NCBI RefSeq assembly: GCF_023380245.1 | Contig: NZ_CP093365.1 | Span: 558,001-622,000, forward strand | From: Bombilactobacillus thymidiniphilus | Lineage (GTDB): Bacteria > Bacillota > Bacilli > Lactobacillales > Lactobacillaceae | Reading direction: 5' to 3' | Length of the DNA stretch: 64,000 nt | Translations under genes and position numbers: made by a program | Shown here: piece by piece, positions 16,183-25,600 of the stretch | Position numbering within the stretch: position 1 is the stretch's first letter | Layout: each line of letters begins with the position of its first letter | Notes under the pieces: generated by a model | The model's database searches: none | The model's input: only the letters and a program-made list of their open reading frames with translations | Told to the model about the DNA's origin: nothing

Positions 16183-17338
16183 CACCAACAGAGTAACGTT
16201 CTTGTCCATCAATGTAAGTGGCTTGCAAATTCATTTGCTCATCTAGAACAATAAAATCAGCTGCACGGCCAGGCAAAATGGCTCCATATTCTTGTGCTAA
16301 ATTAGTACTTTTAGCTGGCGTGGCACTAGCCATTTGAATAGCTTGTGCGGGCGTTACCAAATTCCAGTTCACCAAATTTTTAATAGCTTCATTCAATCGC
16401 AAAATACTACCAGCTAAATTATGTGTAGAATCCTTTAATCGTGCAGTGCCGTTAGCAACCACCACTGGCAATTCGCCTAACATATAATCACCATCAGGCA
16501 TCAGCCCAGCCGACATACAATCGGTCACTAACACCGTATGCTCAGGCGTCTTAGCATCAATCAAAATCTTAGCAGCATACGGATTCACATGATGACCGTC
16601 ACAAATCAATTCTGCATCAATTCCTTGCAAACTCAATGCTGCGCCTACCATTCCGGGTTCACGATGATTCAACGGACTCATGCCATTATACGCATGAGTA
16701 AATGTCTTAGCACCTGCTTCTACACAAGCCTTAGCTTGGGCAAAAGTGGCTGAGCTATGACCTAAAGCAACTACCACACCTGTCGAACTAACTGCTTGCG
16801 TAAAAGCTACCGCACCGCTGCGCTCTGGCGCAATTGTAATTTGGCGTAACAGACCATTTGCTGCTGCTTGCCATTCTTCAAAAACTGCAACATCTGGATC
16901 TAAAAAATATTTTGGATTTTGCGCTCCTTTATGCTCAGCTGTAAAAAAAGGGCCTTCAAAATTAATACCAGCAATTTTGGCGCCACTCACTTGTTTTTGT
17001 TGGGTAGCAATTGTCGTACAAATATCCGCTAGTTGTTCCTTAGATCCGGTAATCGTTGTCGGTAGCCAAGAAGTCACGCCACACTGCAATAAAGCCATAG
17101 ACATCGCTTCTAGGCCGGCAGCATCATTATCCATAACATCATGACCACCAATACCGTGAATATGCGTGTCCATCAAGCCCGGTGCAATCCAATTTTTCCC
17201 ATAATCAATAATCTCACCTTGTATTTTTTGGTTAAGCGGTAAGTAATTGCCAAAAAAACCGTCATCAGTGATTTCTAAGTAACCTTCATTTTCTGTTGTA
17301 TTATGCAAAAAAAATTTTGCTGCGTGAATATATTTCAT
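16178..17338 (-). CDS. nagA: N-acetylglucosamine-6-phosphate deacetylase
   Basis: ATG 17338 is preferred (AAAGGG 8-9 bases upstream) over GTG 17347. 386 residues, full length. Amidohydrolase motifs in order: GLMDTHIHGIGGHDVMD, NFEGPF (metal Glu), LGHSSATF and TFTHAYNGMSPL (metal His pair), CDGHHV and VTDCMSAG with the catalytic Asp. It removes acetate from GlcNAc-6-P, the product of the NagE PTS encoded 27 kb away, giving GlcN-6-P. Promoter TTTACA-17-TACTAT lies upstream with an overlapping cre. Confidence 0.95.
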   Translation of the reverse strand: MKYIHAAKFFLHNTTENEGYLEITDDGFFGNYLPLNQKIQGEIIDYGKNWIAPGLMDTHIHGIGGHDVMDNDAAGLEAMSMALLQCGVTSWLPTTITGSKEQLADICTTIATQQKQVSGAKIAGINFEGPFFTAEHKGAQNPKYFLDPDVAVFEEWQAAANGLLRQITIAPERSGAVAFTQAVSSTGVVVALGHSSATFAQAKACVEAGAKTFTHAYNGMSPLNHREPGMVGAALSLQGIDAELICDGHHVNPYAAKILIDAKTPEHTVLVTDCMSAGLMPDGDYMLGELPVVVANGTARLKDSTHNLAGSILRLNEAIKNLVNWNLVTPAQAIQMASATPAKSTNLAQEYGAILPGRAADFIVLDEQMNLQATYIDGQERYSVGE

Positions 17339-17367
17339 TGTCGTCACCCTTTAATCAATATATTTCC

Positions 17368-17404
17368 ATAGTACCCGCTTACTCCACCAATGTAAACGTT
17401 ATTT
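17368..17404 (-). promoter_or_regulatory. nagA promoter with overlapping cre
   Basis: Minus strand: -35 TTTACA (17396-17391), 17-bp spacer, -10 TACTAT (17373-17368). TGTAAACGTTATTT (plus, 17391-17404) matches 12 of 14 positions of the CcpA cre and covers the -35, so glucose repression is likely. Confidence 0.6.
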
Positions 17405-17411
17405 AAACCAC

Positions 17412-17446
17412 TAAAAAACTACAGCTAGCAATTAGCTGTAGTTTAT
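17412..17446 (-). terminator. Terminator of ddl
   Basis: Minus-strand perfect 11-bp stem AACTACAGCTA / TAGCTGTAGTT, 5-base loop, T-run; just after the ddl stop. Confidence 0.88.
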
Positions 17447-17451
17447 TTGGC

Positions 17452-18513
17452 TTAATGATTATCTTTAGCTTCATAAATCCGTAATTTACTTTGAATGATC
17501 ATATCACACAAATCAGGATAGCTAATATTAACAGCCTCCGCTTCGCGAGGGATCAAAGATAATGGTGTCATACCTGGCAATGAATTCGCTTCAATCACAA
17601 AAGCTCCTTCATCATTGACCAAAAAGTCAATTCGACCATAATTTTGCATGCCTAAAGCTTTGAAAGTTTGCCGCGTTAAATTAGCCAAAACTTCATTAGT
17701 AGCATGATCAATATCTGGTGGTGTAATGAATTTAGTTTCATCATTAGCTTGGAACTTATGTTGGAAGTCATACCAACCACTTGTCACCACAATTTCTACC
17801 GGTGGCAACACTTGATCATCAATGATCGCTACCGAAAATTCGCGACCTTTGATATATTTCTCAATTACTACTTCATCATCAAACTGAAAAGCGTCCTGCA
17901 ATGCTGCTTTCAAGTCAGCATATGACTGTACAATATGCGTTCCCACGCTGGAACCACCATTAGAAGGTTTGATGACCACTGGAAAATCAAACGGAATATC
18001 GGCTTTTGCAATGTCTATATCTTTAGTTGTAGTAAAAGGTGCTGTCGGGATCTTATTTTGTTCAAAAACTTCTTTAGAATATTTCTTGCTCATGGCTAGA
18101 CCAGAAGCTAAAGTACCGCTACCCGTGTAGCGAATTTCATTTAAGTCTAAAACTGCTTGCACTTTCCCGTTTTCGCCATCTTCACCGTGCAAGCCCAGAT
18201 AAACCATATCAGCCGCTTGGCAAATAGCCAATACATTTTTACCGAATAACCCTTTAGTGCCATCAGTACGCAACGCATTGATCTTCTCATCAGTCAAAAT
18301 GTCATCATCAATCAATAAGGCATGTTCCGGTTCCGGTTCAGTGGTAAATAAATCAGCAATATTGGTACCTTCCGCTAATTCCTTACCTAAAAACAAGTCT
18401 ACTAAAGCAACTTGATAACCCTTACTTCTAAGCGCATTCGTGATTTTCACACCTGAAGAAAGTGAGACATTACGTTCGGTACTGCGACCACCTGCTAAAA
18501 CTACGATCTTCAT
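17452..18513 (-). CDS. ddl: D-alanine-D-alanine/D-lactate ligase
   Basis: ATG 18513 with AAAGGAG upstream; 353 residues. ATP-grasp ligase: LAGGRSTERNVSL at the N-terminus, LGLHGEDGENGKVQA, PVVIKPSNGGSSVGT, EKYIKGREFSV, and IEANSLPGMTPLSLIP at the active site. It makes the dipeptide or depsipeptide end of the peptidoglycan precursor. The specificity loop reads WYDFQHKF, aligning with FYDYEAKY of E. coli DdlB: Phe254 replaces Tyr216. This Phe is characteristic of the Leuconostoc/Lactobacillus ligases that make D-Ala-D-Lac and so give intrinsic vancomycin resistance. Monocistronic. Family identity is certain; D-Lac preference is a well-grounded inference. Confidence 0.95.
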   Translation of the reverse strand: MKIVVLAGGRSTERNVSLSSGVKITNALRSKGYQVALVDLFLGKELAEGTNIADLFTTEPEPEHALLIDDDILTDEKINALRTDGTKGLFGKNVLAICQAADMVYLGLHGEDGENGKVQAVLDLNEIRYTGSGTLASGLAMSKKYSKEVFEQNKIPTAPFTTTKDIDIAKADIPFDFPVVIKPSNGGSSVGTHIVQSYADLKAALQDAFQFDDEVVIEKYIKGREFSVAIIDDQVLPPVEIVVTSGWYDFQHKFQANDETKFITPPDIDHATNEVLANLTRQTFKALGMQNYGRIDFLVNDEGAFVIEANSLPGMTPLSLIPREAEAVNISYPDLCDMIIQSKLRIYEAKDNH

Positions 18514-18706
18514 AATTTCTACTCCTTTAATATTATTCAATTTATCAACAAATCCTAGAACCTTAAGTTTAGCACAATCAAATTAGCTTTACCTTTTTTT
18601 AATGATAAAAATTTTGCTTTTTTATGAAAAACGGTCCCGCAAATAGCGCTTTATAGGATAACTTGCTATACTAGTCATAGCTTCTAAAAGAATAGGGGTG
18701 CTACTT

Positions 18707-19660
18707 TTGAAAAATAAAATTAAATATTTGTTAATCGCCGCAATCGGTGTTTTCAGCATTCTACTGACGACAAATGTCCATGCCGATGACTGGGACACAC
18801 CAGTTATGACGCTAGGTTCTTCTCTGACTGCTAGTCAGCGCAGTGGGACAATTGATGTTTTGTCTAGTCAAATTCACAATAACAATTTTCAGCAATTGAA
18901 CGTCGATGGTAATACTTTGGTCAAATATCTGAATCCTGCTGGTGATAATTTCACCGCTAATTCAGGAGTATGGTCCTCCGCATTAATCGAAAAAACGCAC
19001 GCAGGTTCTGGAATTAATGTGCAAATTTTAGATTACAATGGCAAAAACAATATTACGACGATTACCGCGAATCAATATAAAAATGCCGCTTTAACGGCGG
19101 GAATTAGCGACGCCAACATTTATGTAACTTCCGCCACACCAATTGATGGTTCAGGTGCGCTAGCCGGTGTCTACGCGGCATTTGATAAAAATGGCGATCA
19201 TTTGAATGAAAATCAAGTCACAGCTGCCCAAAACGAAATGGGCACTTTAAGTCAGATCAGTCAGCAAAATAATGGTCAACAAGGCTACAGTGACGCGCAA
19301 TTGAATAACGCCGTCGCCCAAGCTAAGAGTGAAATGGCAAAGATTGGTCCAAACATCACACTCAATCAGATTACTAATATTGTCAATGAGCAGATTAACA
19401 ATAATAATTTACAAAACGTCATCAATGACAACCAAAAGCAAAAAATCATTAATATTTTAGTTGCCGTTCGTGATTCAGGTGCACTAAAAAATGGCGATTT
19501 CAAGCAACAAGCTGGTAAATTAAGTTCGGATATTCAAGATGGGGCCAAAAAGATTTTTAACAAAATCAACACGCCACAAAATCAAAACTTCATCCAGCAA
19601 ATTTGGAACAACATTTTAAATTTCTTTAGTAATTTATTCGGTAATAATAACCAGCAATAA
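18707..19660 (+). CDS. Secreted DUF1002 protein
   Basis: TTG 18707 has AGGGG about 8 bases upstream and gives a clean signal peptide (KNKIKYLLIAAIGVFSILL..NVHA, cut before DDW near residue 27); the in-frame GTG 18698 would overlap that site. About 317 residues. Features: VMTLGSSLTASQRSGTID, TPIDGSGALAGVYAAFD and a Gln/Asn-rich helical second half, the pattern of DUF1002 (YpuA-like) exported proteins of Firmicutes. No anchor at the C-terminus, so it is probably released or loosely wall-bound. No activity is known. Monocistronic with its own terminator. Confidence 0.75.
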   Translation: MKNKIKYLLIAAIGVFSILLTTNVHADDWDTPVMTLGSSLTASQRSGTIDVLSSQIHNNNFQQLNVDGNTLVKYLNPAGDNFTANSGVWSSALIEKTHAGSGINVQILDYNGKNNITTITANQYKNAALTAGISDANIYVTSATPIDGSGALAGVYAAFDKNGDHLNENQVTAAQNEMGTLSQISQQNNGQQGYSDAQLNNAVAQAKSEMAKIGPNITLNQITNIVNEQINNNNLQNVINDNQKQKIINILVAVRDSGALKNGDFKQQAGKLSSDIQDGAKKIFNKINTPQNQNFIQQIWNNILNFFSNLFGNNNQQ

Positions 19661-19671
19661 TAAAAAGGCGC

Positions 19672-19707
19672 TAATCCTTGATTGTAGGGAATTAGCGTCT
19701 TTTTATT
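19672..19707 (+). terminator. Terminator of the DUF1002 gene
   Basis: Stem AAAAAGGCGCTAAT / ATTAGCGTCTTTTT (one G-T pair), T-run. Confidence 0.88.
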
Positions 19708-20018
19708 ATTGGTCACGACTTCCATAAGCATTAGAACCCCTCGCTCCCACGGTGAAATTAGGATAAAACAGTAATGCTCAGAGTATTTTCTGCTTTCTGT
19801 GTAGATTTTCGTCGATTGCCATTGTATCAGTAGTTTTTCAGCATCAAATGTTATTAAGCATTAATTGTAGGATCTGCGATGCAATCTATATAATATTCAA
19901 TTTATAATAATTTTTATAGTAATTATTAATTATAGATTATAAAAATAAAAGCATTTTAAAATTATATGATTTTATGATAGACTTTTATTCATTGTGTATT
20001 AATGGAGGAAACAATACA
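19708..20018. other. Intergenic region without a recognisable gene
   Basis: About 310 bases between the DUF1002 terminator and the BspA-like gene. The first 150 bases are of mixed composition with no open frame or RNA fold I recognise; the last 120 are extremely AT-rich and probably contain the promoter of the surface-protein gene. No clear -35/-10 pair could be fixed. Confidence 0.4.
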
Positions 20019-22472
20019 GTGAACAGTAAGAAATTATCAGTTCGAACCATGGGAACCTTTTTAGGTTTGGTTTGCGGTATAGTGTTGAACCATCAAGCGG
20101 TACATGCGGATACCAATGAGCAGGAAAATCCAAGAGTAGCTACTTCTCTGGTGGAAACAACCGAATCCACAGCCAATATAAATAATACTGAATTAAGTAA
20201 TACGAATACTCAAACAACAGTAACCAATAATCAAGAAAGTCCAAATCTGACGGATACACCAACTACATATCCAGCGACAAATGATGTAGTTGGTGTATCC
20301 AATTCTAATGTGGCGGATATGAATAACGACGCTAGCAATTCTGATATCGTTAATGATTATTCTGATAGTGTTGCCAGCGATAATGATGGTACGTCAACTG
20401 TCAATGACACTAACAATGTGGTTGTCAATAATGATGAATCTGCAGCCACGAATACACCGTTAGCGCAAGGAACTTGGGGCACAAGTAAGTGGGATTATAC
20501 CCAAGACGGTGCTGATTATGTACTGACTTTTCACGCTGGGACTCTGGGTACCGGTGGAATTAATCAGTCAAAGGAATTTCATGATGTTCCTAATTTAAAA
20601 TCTAATAATTATGATGATTCTTACAAACAAATTACGGAAATTGTGTTTGATAAAGACGTTGTAGCGAATGTGAACTCAAGTAAATTGTTTGAAGGTTTAA
20701 CCAATTTAAAAGAGATTATTGGTTTAAAAAATCTGGATACAGCTAATGTGACTAACATGACAAACATGTTTTCCGGATGTGAATCTTTAATAAGTTTGGA
20801 TTTAAGTAATTTTGATACGTCAAATGTCACCGATATGTATGAAATGTTTCAGGGTTGTAAATCTTTAACAAGTTTGGATTTAAGTAATTTTAATACAGCT
20901 AATGTGACTGACATGGAGGCAATGTTCTACTACTGTACATCCTTAACAGATTTAAATTTAAGTACCTTTGATACAGCTAATGTGACTGATATGTCTTGGA
21001 TGTTTCAAGGTTGTACCTCGCTGATAAATTTAAATTTAAACAGCTTTAATACATCAAATGTAAACCGCATGGCTATGATGTTTGAGAGCTGTAATTCTTT
21101 AAATAGTATAGATTTAAGTAGCTTCGATATATCCAATGTGACAAATGCAACATCTATGTTTGAGAATTGTAGTTCTTTGACGGATTTAGATTTAAGCAAT
21201 TTTGATACGGCCAATCTGTATTACTCTTTTCGAATGTTTGAAAATTGCAAAAATTTAAAGAATATTAAGTTTGGTAGCAAGTTTACCTTGTCAAAGGGTG
21301 GTGTTATTGCAGAGATGTTTTATGGCTGTTCTAGTCTAAAAAATTTAGATTTAAGCAGTTTTTATACCCCTGTCTCGCCTGATTTTTCATATATGTTTTA
21401 CGATTGTACAGATCTAACTAATCTTGATATTAGTCATTTAACAGGAGAGCAGAATAAAGTTTATATCTTTTTTAACACCAATAATAATTTGGCACATATT
21501 GTAGTTGGCCCGGATGTTCGTCTTGAATTTTCAAATATTCAGAATCGTGTTGGTCAAATTATGCCTGGAACCAATAAAAAAGTTATTTCCAACGATTGGG
21601 TAGCAATTAGCGGTTATCAAAAAGGAAAACATTATACTTCTGATGAACTTGCCAATTTAATCGGTCGCGATCAAATCACTACCTATGAATGGGATATTGG
21701 GCAATCATTAGATGATCAAGAAGTCAAAGCTGTTACCCGCACCATTAATGTGCATCAACCAAATGGGCAAGTACAGACTGAAAACCAAACCGCTATGATC
21801 GAGCGGACTGTTCATTATAATGATGATGGTACGCTAACTTATGGTGATTGGTCCAAGGCTCAATGGGACAACTATCCAGTTTCTGCTGTGGCTGGTTATC
21901 AAGCTTCTATGGATAATGTGGTAGCACAAGGGATTGACGGTGACACGCAGGATCAGACCGTTGATATTTATTACACGCCGATTGAACAAACGGTCACCAT
22001 TCAATATTTAGATCCTGCTGGTAACGAAGTTGGTACGCAAACTCTGACGGGTTATGCTGGGGAAATCTACAATCTTCATTATCGAGTACCTAATGGTTAT
22101 GAATTAATTGATCAACCGCAAACTACGATTACGATTGACGCTTCAGGCAAGCAAGTCATTCAGGCTTATGTAGAAGATCAAATTGCGCAGTCGTCGGAAT
22201 CAAAAACGATGTTGCGCGTGATTAATGTCCATTATCCAAGTGGAGCAACGAAACACGAGAATCAATTAGCTGTTTTGCATCGTAACTTGTATGTTGATCA
22301 AGTAACTCATGAGACAATTTATGGGACTTGGAGTACCGGTAATTTTGACGAATATCATGTACCAGTTGTCAATGGTTATACGGCTAGTCAACCGTTAGTA
22401 CAAGGCGTTACGGTGACAAGTGCTGATCATAGCGTGTCAACAATTGATATTTATTATTCGCAAAATTCCTAG
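20019..22472 (+). CDS. BspA-like leucine-rich surface protein with MucBP and Muc_B2-type domains
   Basis: GTG 20019 is set by GGAGG 10 bases upstream; 817 residues. Order: signal peptide (cut after VHA, about residue 31); Thr/Ser/Asn-rich linker to about 150; BspA/DUF285 region (about 155-500) with nine or ten 26-residue units of the type LDLSNFDTSNVTDM-MF-GC-S; a Muc_B2-like domain (VTRTINVH..VDIYYTP); a MucBP domain (QTVTIQYLDPAGNEVGTQTL..); a second Muc_B2-like domain to the end. These domains bind mucins or host glycoproteins. No LPXTG, SLAP or WxL anchor follows the last domain; the protein ends at YYSQNS. It is therefore either released, held non-covalently, or truncated. Confidence 0.82.
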   Translation: MNSKKLSVRTMGTFLGLVCGIVLNHQAVHADTNEQENPRVATSLVETTESTANINNTELSNTNTQTTVTNNQESPNLTDTPTTYPATNDVVGVSNSNVADMNNDASNSDIVNDYSDSVASDNDGTSTVNDTNNVVVNNDESAATNTPLAQGTWGTSKWDYTQDGADYVLTFHAGTLGTGGINQSKEFHDVPNLKSNNYDDSYKQITEIVFDKDVVANVNSSKLFEGLTNLKEIIGLKNLDTANVTNMTNMFSGCESLISLDLSNFDTSNVTDMYEMFQGCKSLTSLDLSNFNTANVTDMEAMFYYCTSLTDLNLSTFDTANVTDMSWMFQGCTSLINLNLNSFNTSNVNRMAMMFESCNSLNSIDLSSFDISNVTNATSMFENCSSLTDLDLSNFDTANLYYSFRMFENCKNLKNIKFGSKFTLSKGGVIAEMFYGCSSLKNLDLSSFYTPVSPDFSYMFYDCTDLTNLDISHLTGEQNKVYIFFNTNNNLAHIVVGPDVRLEFSNIQNRVGQIMPGTNKKVISNDWVAISGYQKGKHYTSDELANLIGRDQITTYEWDIGQSLDDQEVKAVTRTINVHQPNGQVQTENQTAMIERTVHYNDDGTLTYGDWSKAQWDNYPVSAVAGYQASMDNVVAQGIDGDTQDQTVDIYYTPIEQTVTIQYLDPAGNEVGTQTLTGYAGEIYNLHYRVPNGYELIDQPQTTITIDASGKQVIQAYVEDQIAQSSESKTMLRVINVHYPSGATKHENQLAVLHRNLYVDQVTHETIYGTWSTGNFDEYHVPVVNGYTASQPLVQGVTVTSADHSVSTIDIYYSQNS
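20731..21480 (+). repeat. DUF285 coding repeats, 78-bp unit
   Basis: About nine tandem, diverged 26-codon units inside the surface-protein gene, recognisable by recurring TTAAATTTAAGT, GATACAGCTAATGTGAC and ATGTTT strings. Units 2-4 are most alike, suggesting recent unequal recombination. Confidence 0.75.
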
Positions 22473-22485
22473 TTACTATGTTATT

Positions 22486-22517
22486 AAAAGGGCGATGCTT
22501 TTTAGCACCGCCCTTTT
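22486..22517 (+). terminator. Hairpin after the BspA-like gene
   Basis: Stem AAAAGGGCGaTGCT / AGCAcCGCCCTTTT with a 4-base loop; the T4 is inside the stem, so it is a somewhat atypical terminator. Confidence 0.65.
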
Positions 22518-22634
22518 GGTCGCCATGTAACGTATATCAAAAATAAGCCAAATTATTTTTTCCTAAAATTATTCATACGCCACAGGATCTCGATTTCGCA
22601 AGCGAACACATCAAAATTAATATTTCACATTTAT

Positions 22635-22685
22635 AAAAAAGCTATGATTAACCGAATTTATTATTATTCGGAAATCATAGCTTTG
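22635..22685 (-). terminator. Terminator of the 1375-residue adhesin-like gene
   Basis: Minus strand: AAAGCTATGATT..CCGAAT / ATTCGG..AATCATAGCTTT with a T6 run directly after the arm. Confidence 0.88.
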
Positions 22686-22699
22686 TTTGTACATAAGAC

Positions 22700-25600
22700 T
22701 TAATTCAAACTATTGACCGCGCTCCAAGTAAGCGCACCATCATATTTGCCCTCAGATAAGTCATTTTTTGTGAGATCTAAAAACAGCCCATTGGAATCAC
22801 CAGATTTAGGATTAATGTTGAGAAGTTTAGTACTCTTTTGGGACAACGACCCTTGGAAGATAAGTGCAGGATTGCTGAGATTCATACTAGTACTCGAATT
22901 GGTCTGGTAATATAGTCTATTTGCAATATTTTTATCACCTTGATACTGAGCATAAACATTAACATCATTCATATCATAATCGGCATTATTTAATAATTGT
23001 ACATACTCATCAACAGCATCTGGATAAACAGCTTTTCGATTCACTTTTGTGAACGCCGAGAAGTTTAGTTTATTCGGTGCGATTAATTTTATATCTGGTT
23101 CTGTAATTAAATCTTTGACAGCAGGTGTTTTGGCCAGCTGTTTGGTAGTGCCATCTGGTAAAATTGCCGATAAAATACCACTATCTGCTTGAAAATAATC
23201 TTGATTGGACGTACCTTTAACATCAACATTTTGCTTGATTGTAAAAGTTGTATCTGCGGGAATCATGTCGCCAGCAAAGGAGAAATCTTTGCCCGATAAC
23301 TCATAGAGATTATCGCTATTAATCGGCAGCGTAATCGTTTGAGAAATCTTTTTGTTGGAACTATCTGCTCCTGGATCTGAATTAGGATAACTAGCAGTCA
23401 CTTTAATGGATTGATCGCTAGTCTGCCCGCCGTTAGTAATCGTACCAAGTTGCAGGCGTACTTTGCGCATATCATGATGACCCACAGGCGTGAATTTAGT
23501 AATCAGCGTCTGATGACCTGCTTTAACGGTGGAAGCAGGTTGAGAATCAGAAATTGGAAAACTACTAATACCGCTGTACTTAGGATACGGTAAAACTTGA
23601 TATTCGTAAGTTAAATCAGGATTACCTAATAATGGATAGCGATTGCTAGGCGTGAGATCGTCCTGCCCAGAAAAACTGATTTTATGGGTAGTGTCTGCTG
23701 TGTCTACACTATTGGTAATACCACTGATAGACCAATTGGTCTGACTGTCACTTTGGTCAGCGTTATGCTGCATTGCCAGATTAGAACTAGTGATCTTATG
23801 ATCTTTTCCTGCGTCATTAACTGTACCATCAAGCGTCAACTCTTGCGCACTGGCATTGCCGTCAAAATAACTGATCGGAACTTTAACGTCATCACCGGTT
23901 AAATATTGAGTAACATTTTTATCTGTTTTAAGAATCAAATTCACAATATTAATAGGTTGTTCAGGTGTTTGCTGGAAATTGGTAACCGCGCTGACATTGA
24001 GCTTGTCTCTAGATGAAATGTCACCGATAGGACTATCTTTAGGTAAATCATCTAAAACTTTTTGCAAATTAATATCATATTTATACGTAGTATATTTTTG
24101 AGTTGTGGAATTAACGGGGGTGATTTGGACTTCTTTTTTGTCAGGTGAAAGATATAAAGGTGCCGATTCCACGATTTTTCCCTCACCATTGGCCGCAATC
24201 AAACCATTTTGTTGTTGATTGTCGTTAACCCCCAAAATATCTGGTGTAACCGGTAAAACTTTTTTGGTTCCTTTTTGTATACCATAAGCTTGTGAGGCGT
24301 TCGTCGCCGTACCTAAATCGTAAGTCTGATCGTTACGTTGCAGTGTCAAGCGAATCATAGGCGGATCGGGATCAAAACTAGTGTCATCATCATAGTGAGT
24401 GACTGATCCAGTGAGATGCACTTCTCTATTCTTATGGGGCACGATTTCATGCGTTTGGTTATCAATCACTGGACTATCTAATTTACCAAAATTGATACTA
24501 TGAAACTCCTTGCCGTTCATACTGTCTAAACCGCCGTTTAATTCTTCTAAACCTTGATTAGCTTGTTTGGCAAAGATCGCATTAGTACCATCTTGAAAAA
24601 GATTACCCGGAATAGCCCAATAAGAAAAAGGAATCTTCATTTTTTGAATAGGGATATTGCTTAATTGGACGTCTTTATCATCAGACCCTAAATTGCCAGA
24701 TGGTCCGCTCACAACACTAGCATTTCCTGTAGCACTAAAAGTACTATTGTTAACATTCACATCACCGCCGGGATTGTTGGAATCGCCACCTTCAATATAA
24801 ACAATATTGGAAGCAGAATTGTCATTTGGTCCTAAATCTAAAGTAACCTCTTTAGGGTTAGAAATATTCAAGTCTAAACCTTGGGCAGCTTGCAGAAGGT
24901 TCATTCCATTACCAGTTTGTTTATCACCGGTATTGTGCAGACGAAAGATACCATCTTTTTTGATATTAACATTCATACCACCACCGATATACATTACATA
25001 ACCGTTTGAAGGTACCCAAGTACTATTCGGTGAAGCTGTCCCAAAATTGTGCAAATTATTAGTCTGCACATCAAAAGTTCCGTTATCAATGGTGGCGGTA
25101 CTCTGATATTTGCTACTATTACCTAGATAAATTATAGGATTACTGTTTAAAGTTGCCCCCGTTGTTGTCGTAGAACCATCCGTCCCGGCACTACCATTAC
25201 TGGTAGATAAACATGAAACATATTTGCCGTAATCGTCCGTTGAAAAATCATAGTCATCACCATAAGCTTGCCAGTCAACATTACTATCACCAACAGCAGC
25301 ATTATTAGTTGCAGGAATAGTTAAATTACCATTTTGATCCATCACGTTATTTTCCGGATGAACATAATCCATCGTACTTTGATCATTACTTTGCACTCGA
25401 ATGGTCGGCGAACCAGTGCTATCTTTGTGATAATTCAATTCAAACTGACCGGAAACGTATAATCCACCAGCCAATTCTAAATTATGGCGCAAAGTATTGG
25501 TTCCATTATAATATTGACCTTTAGCTGGCGCATTGTTGGAAATAATATTTAACTCTGCATCGCCATATAAATCCATCTTAGACTTGTCACCAAAAGAGGT

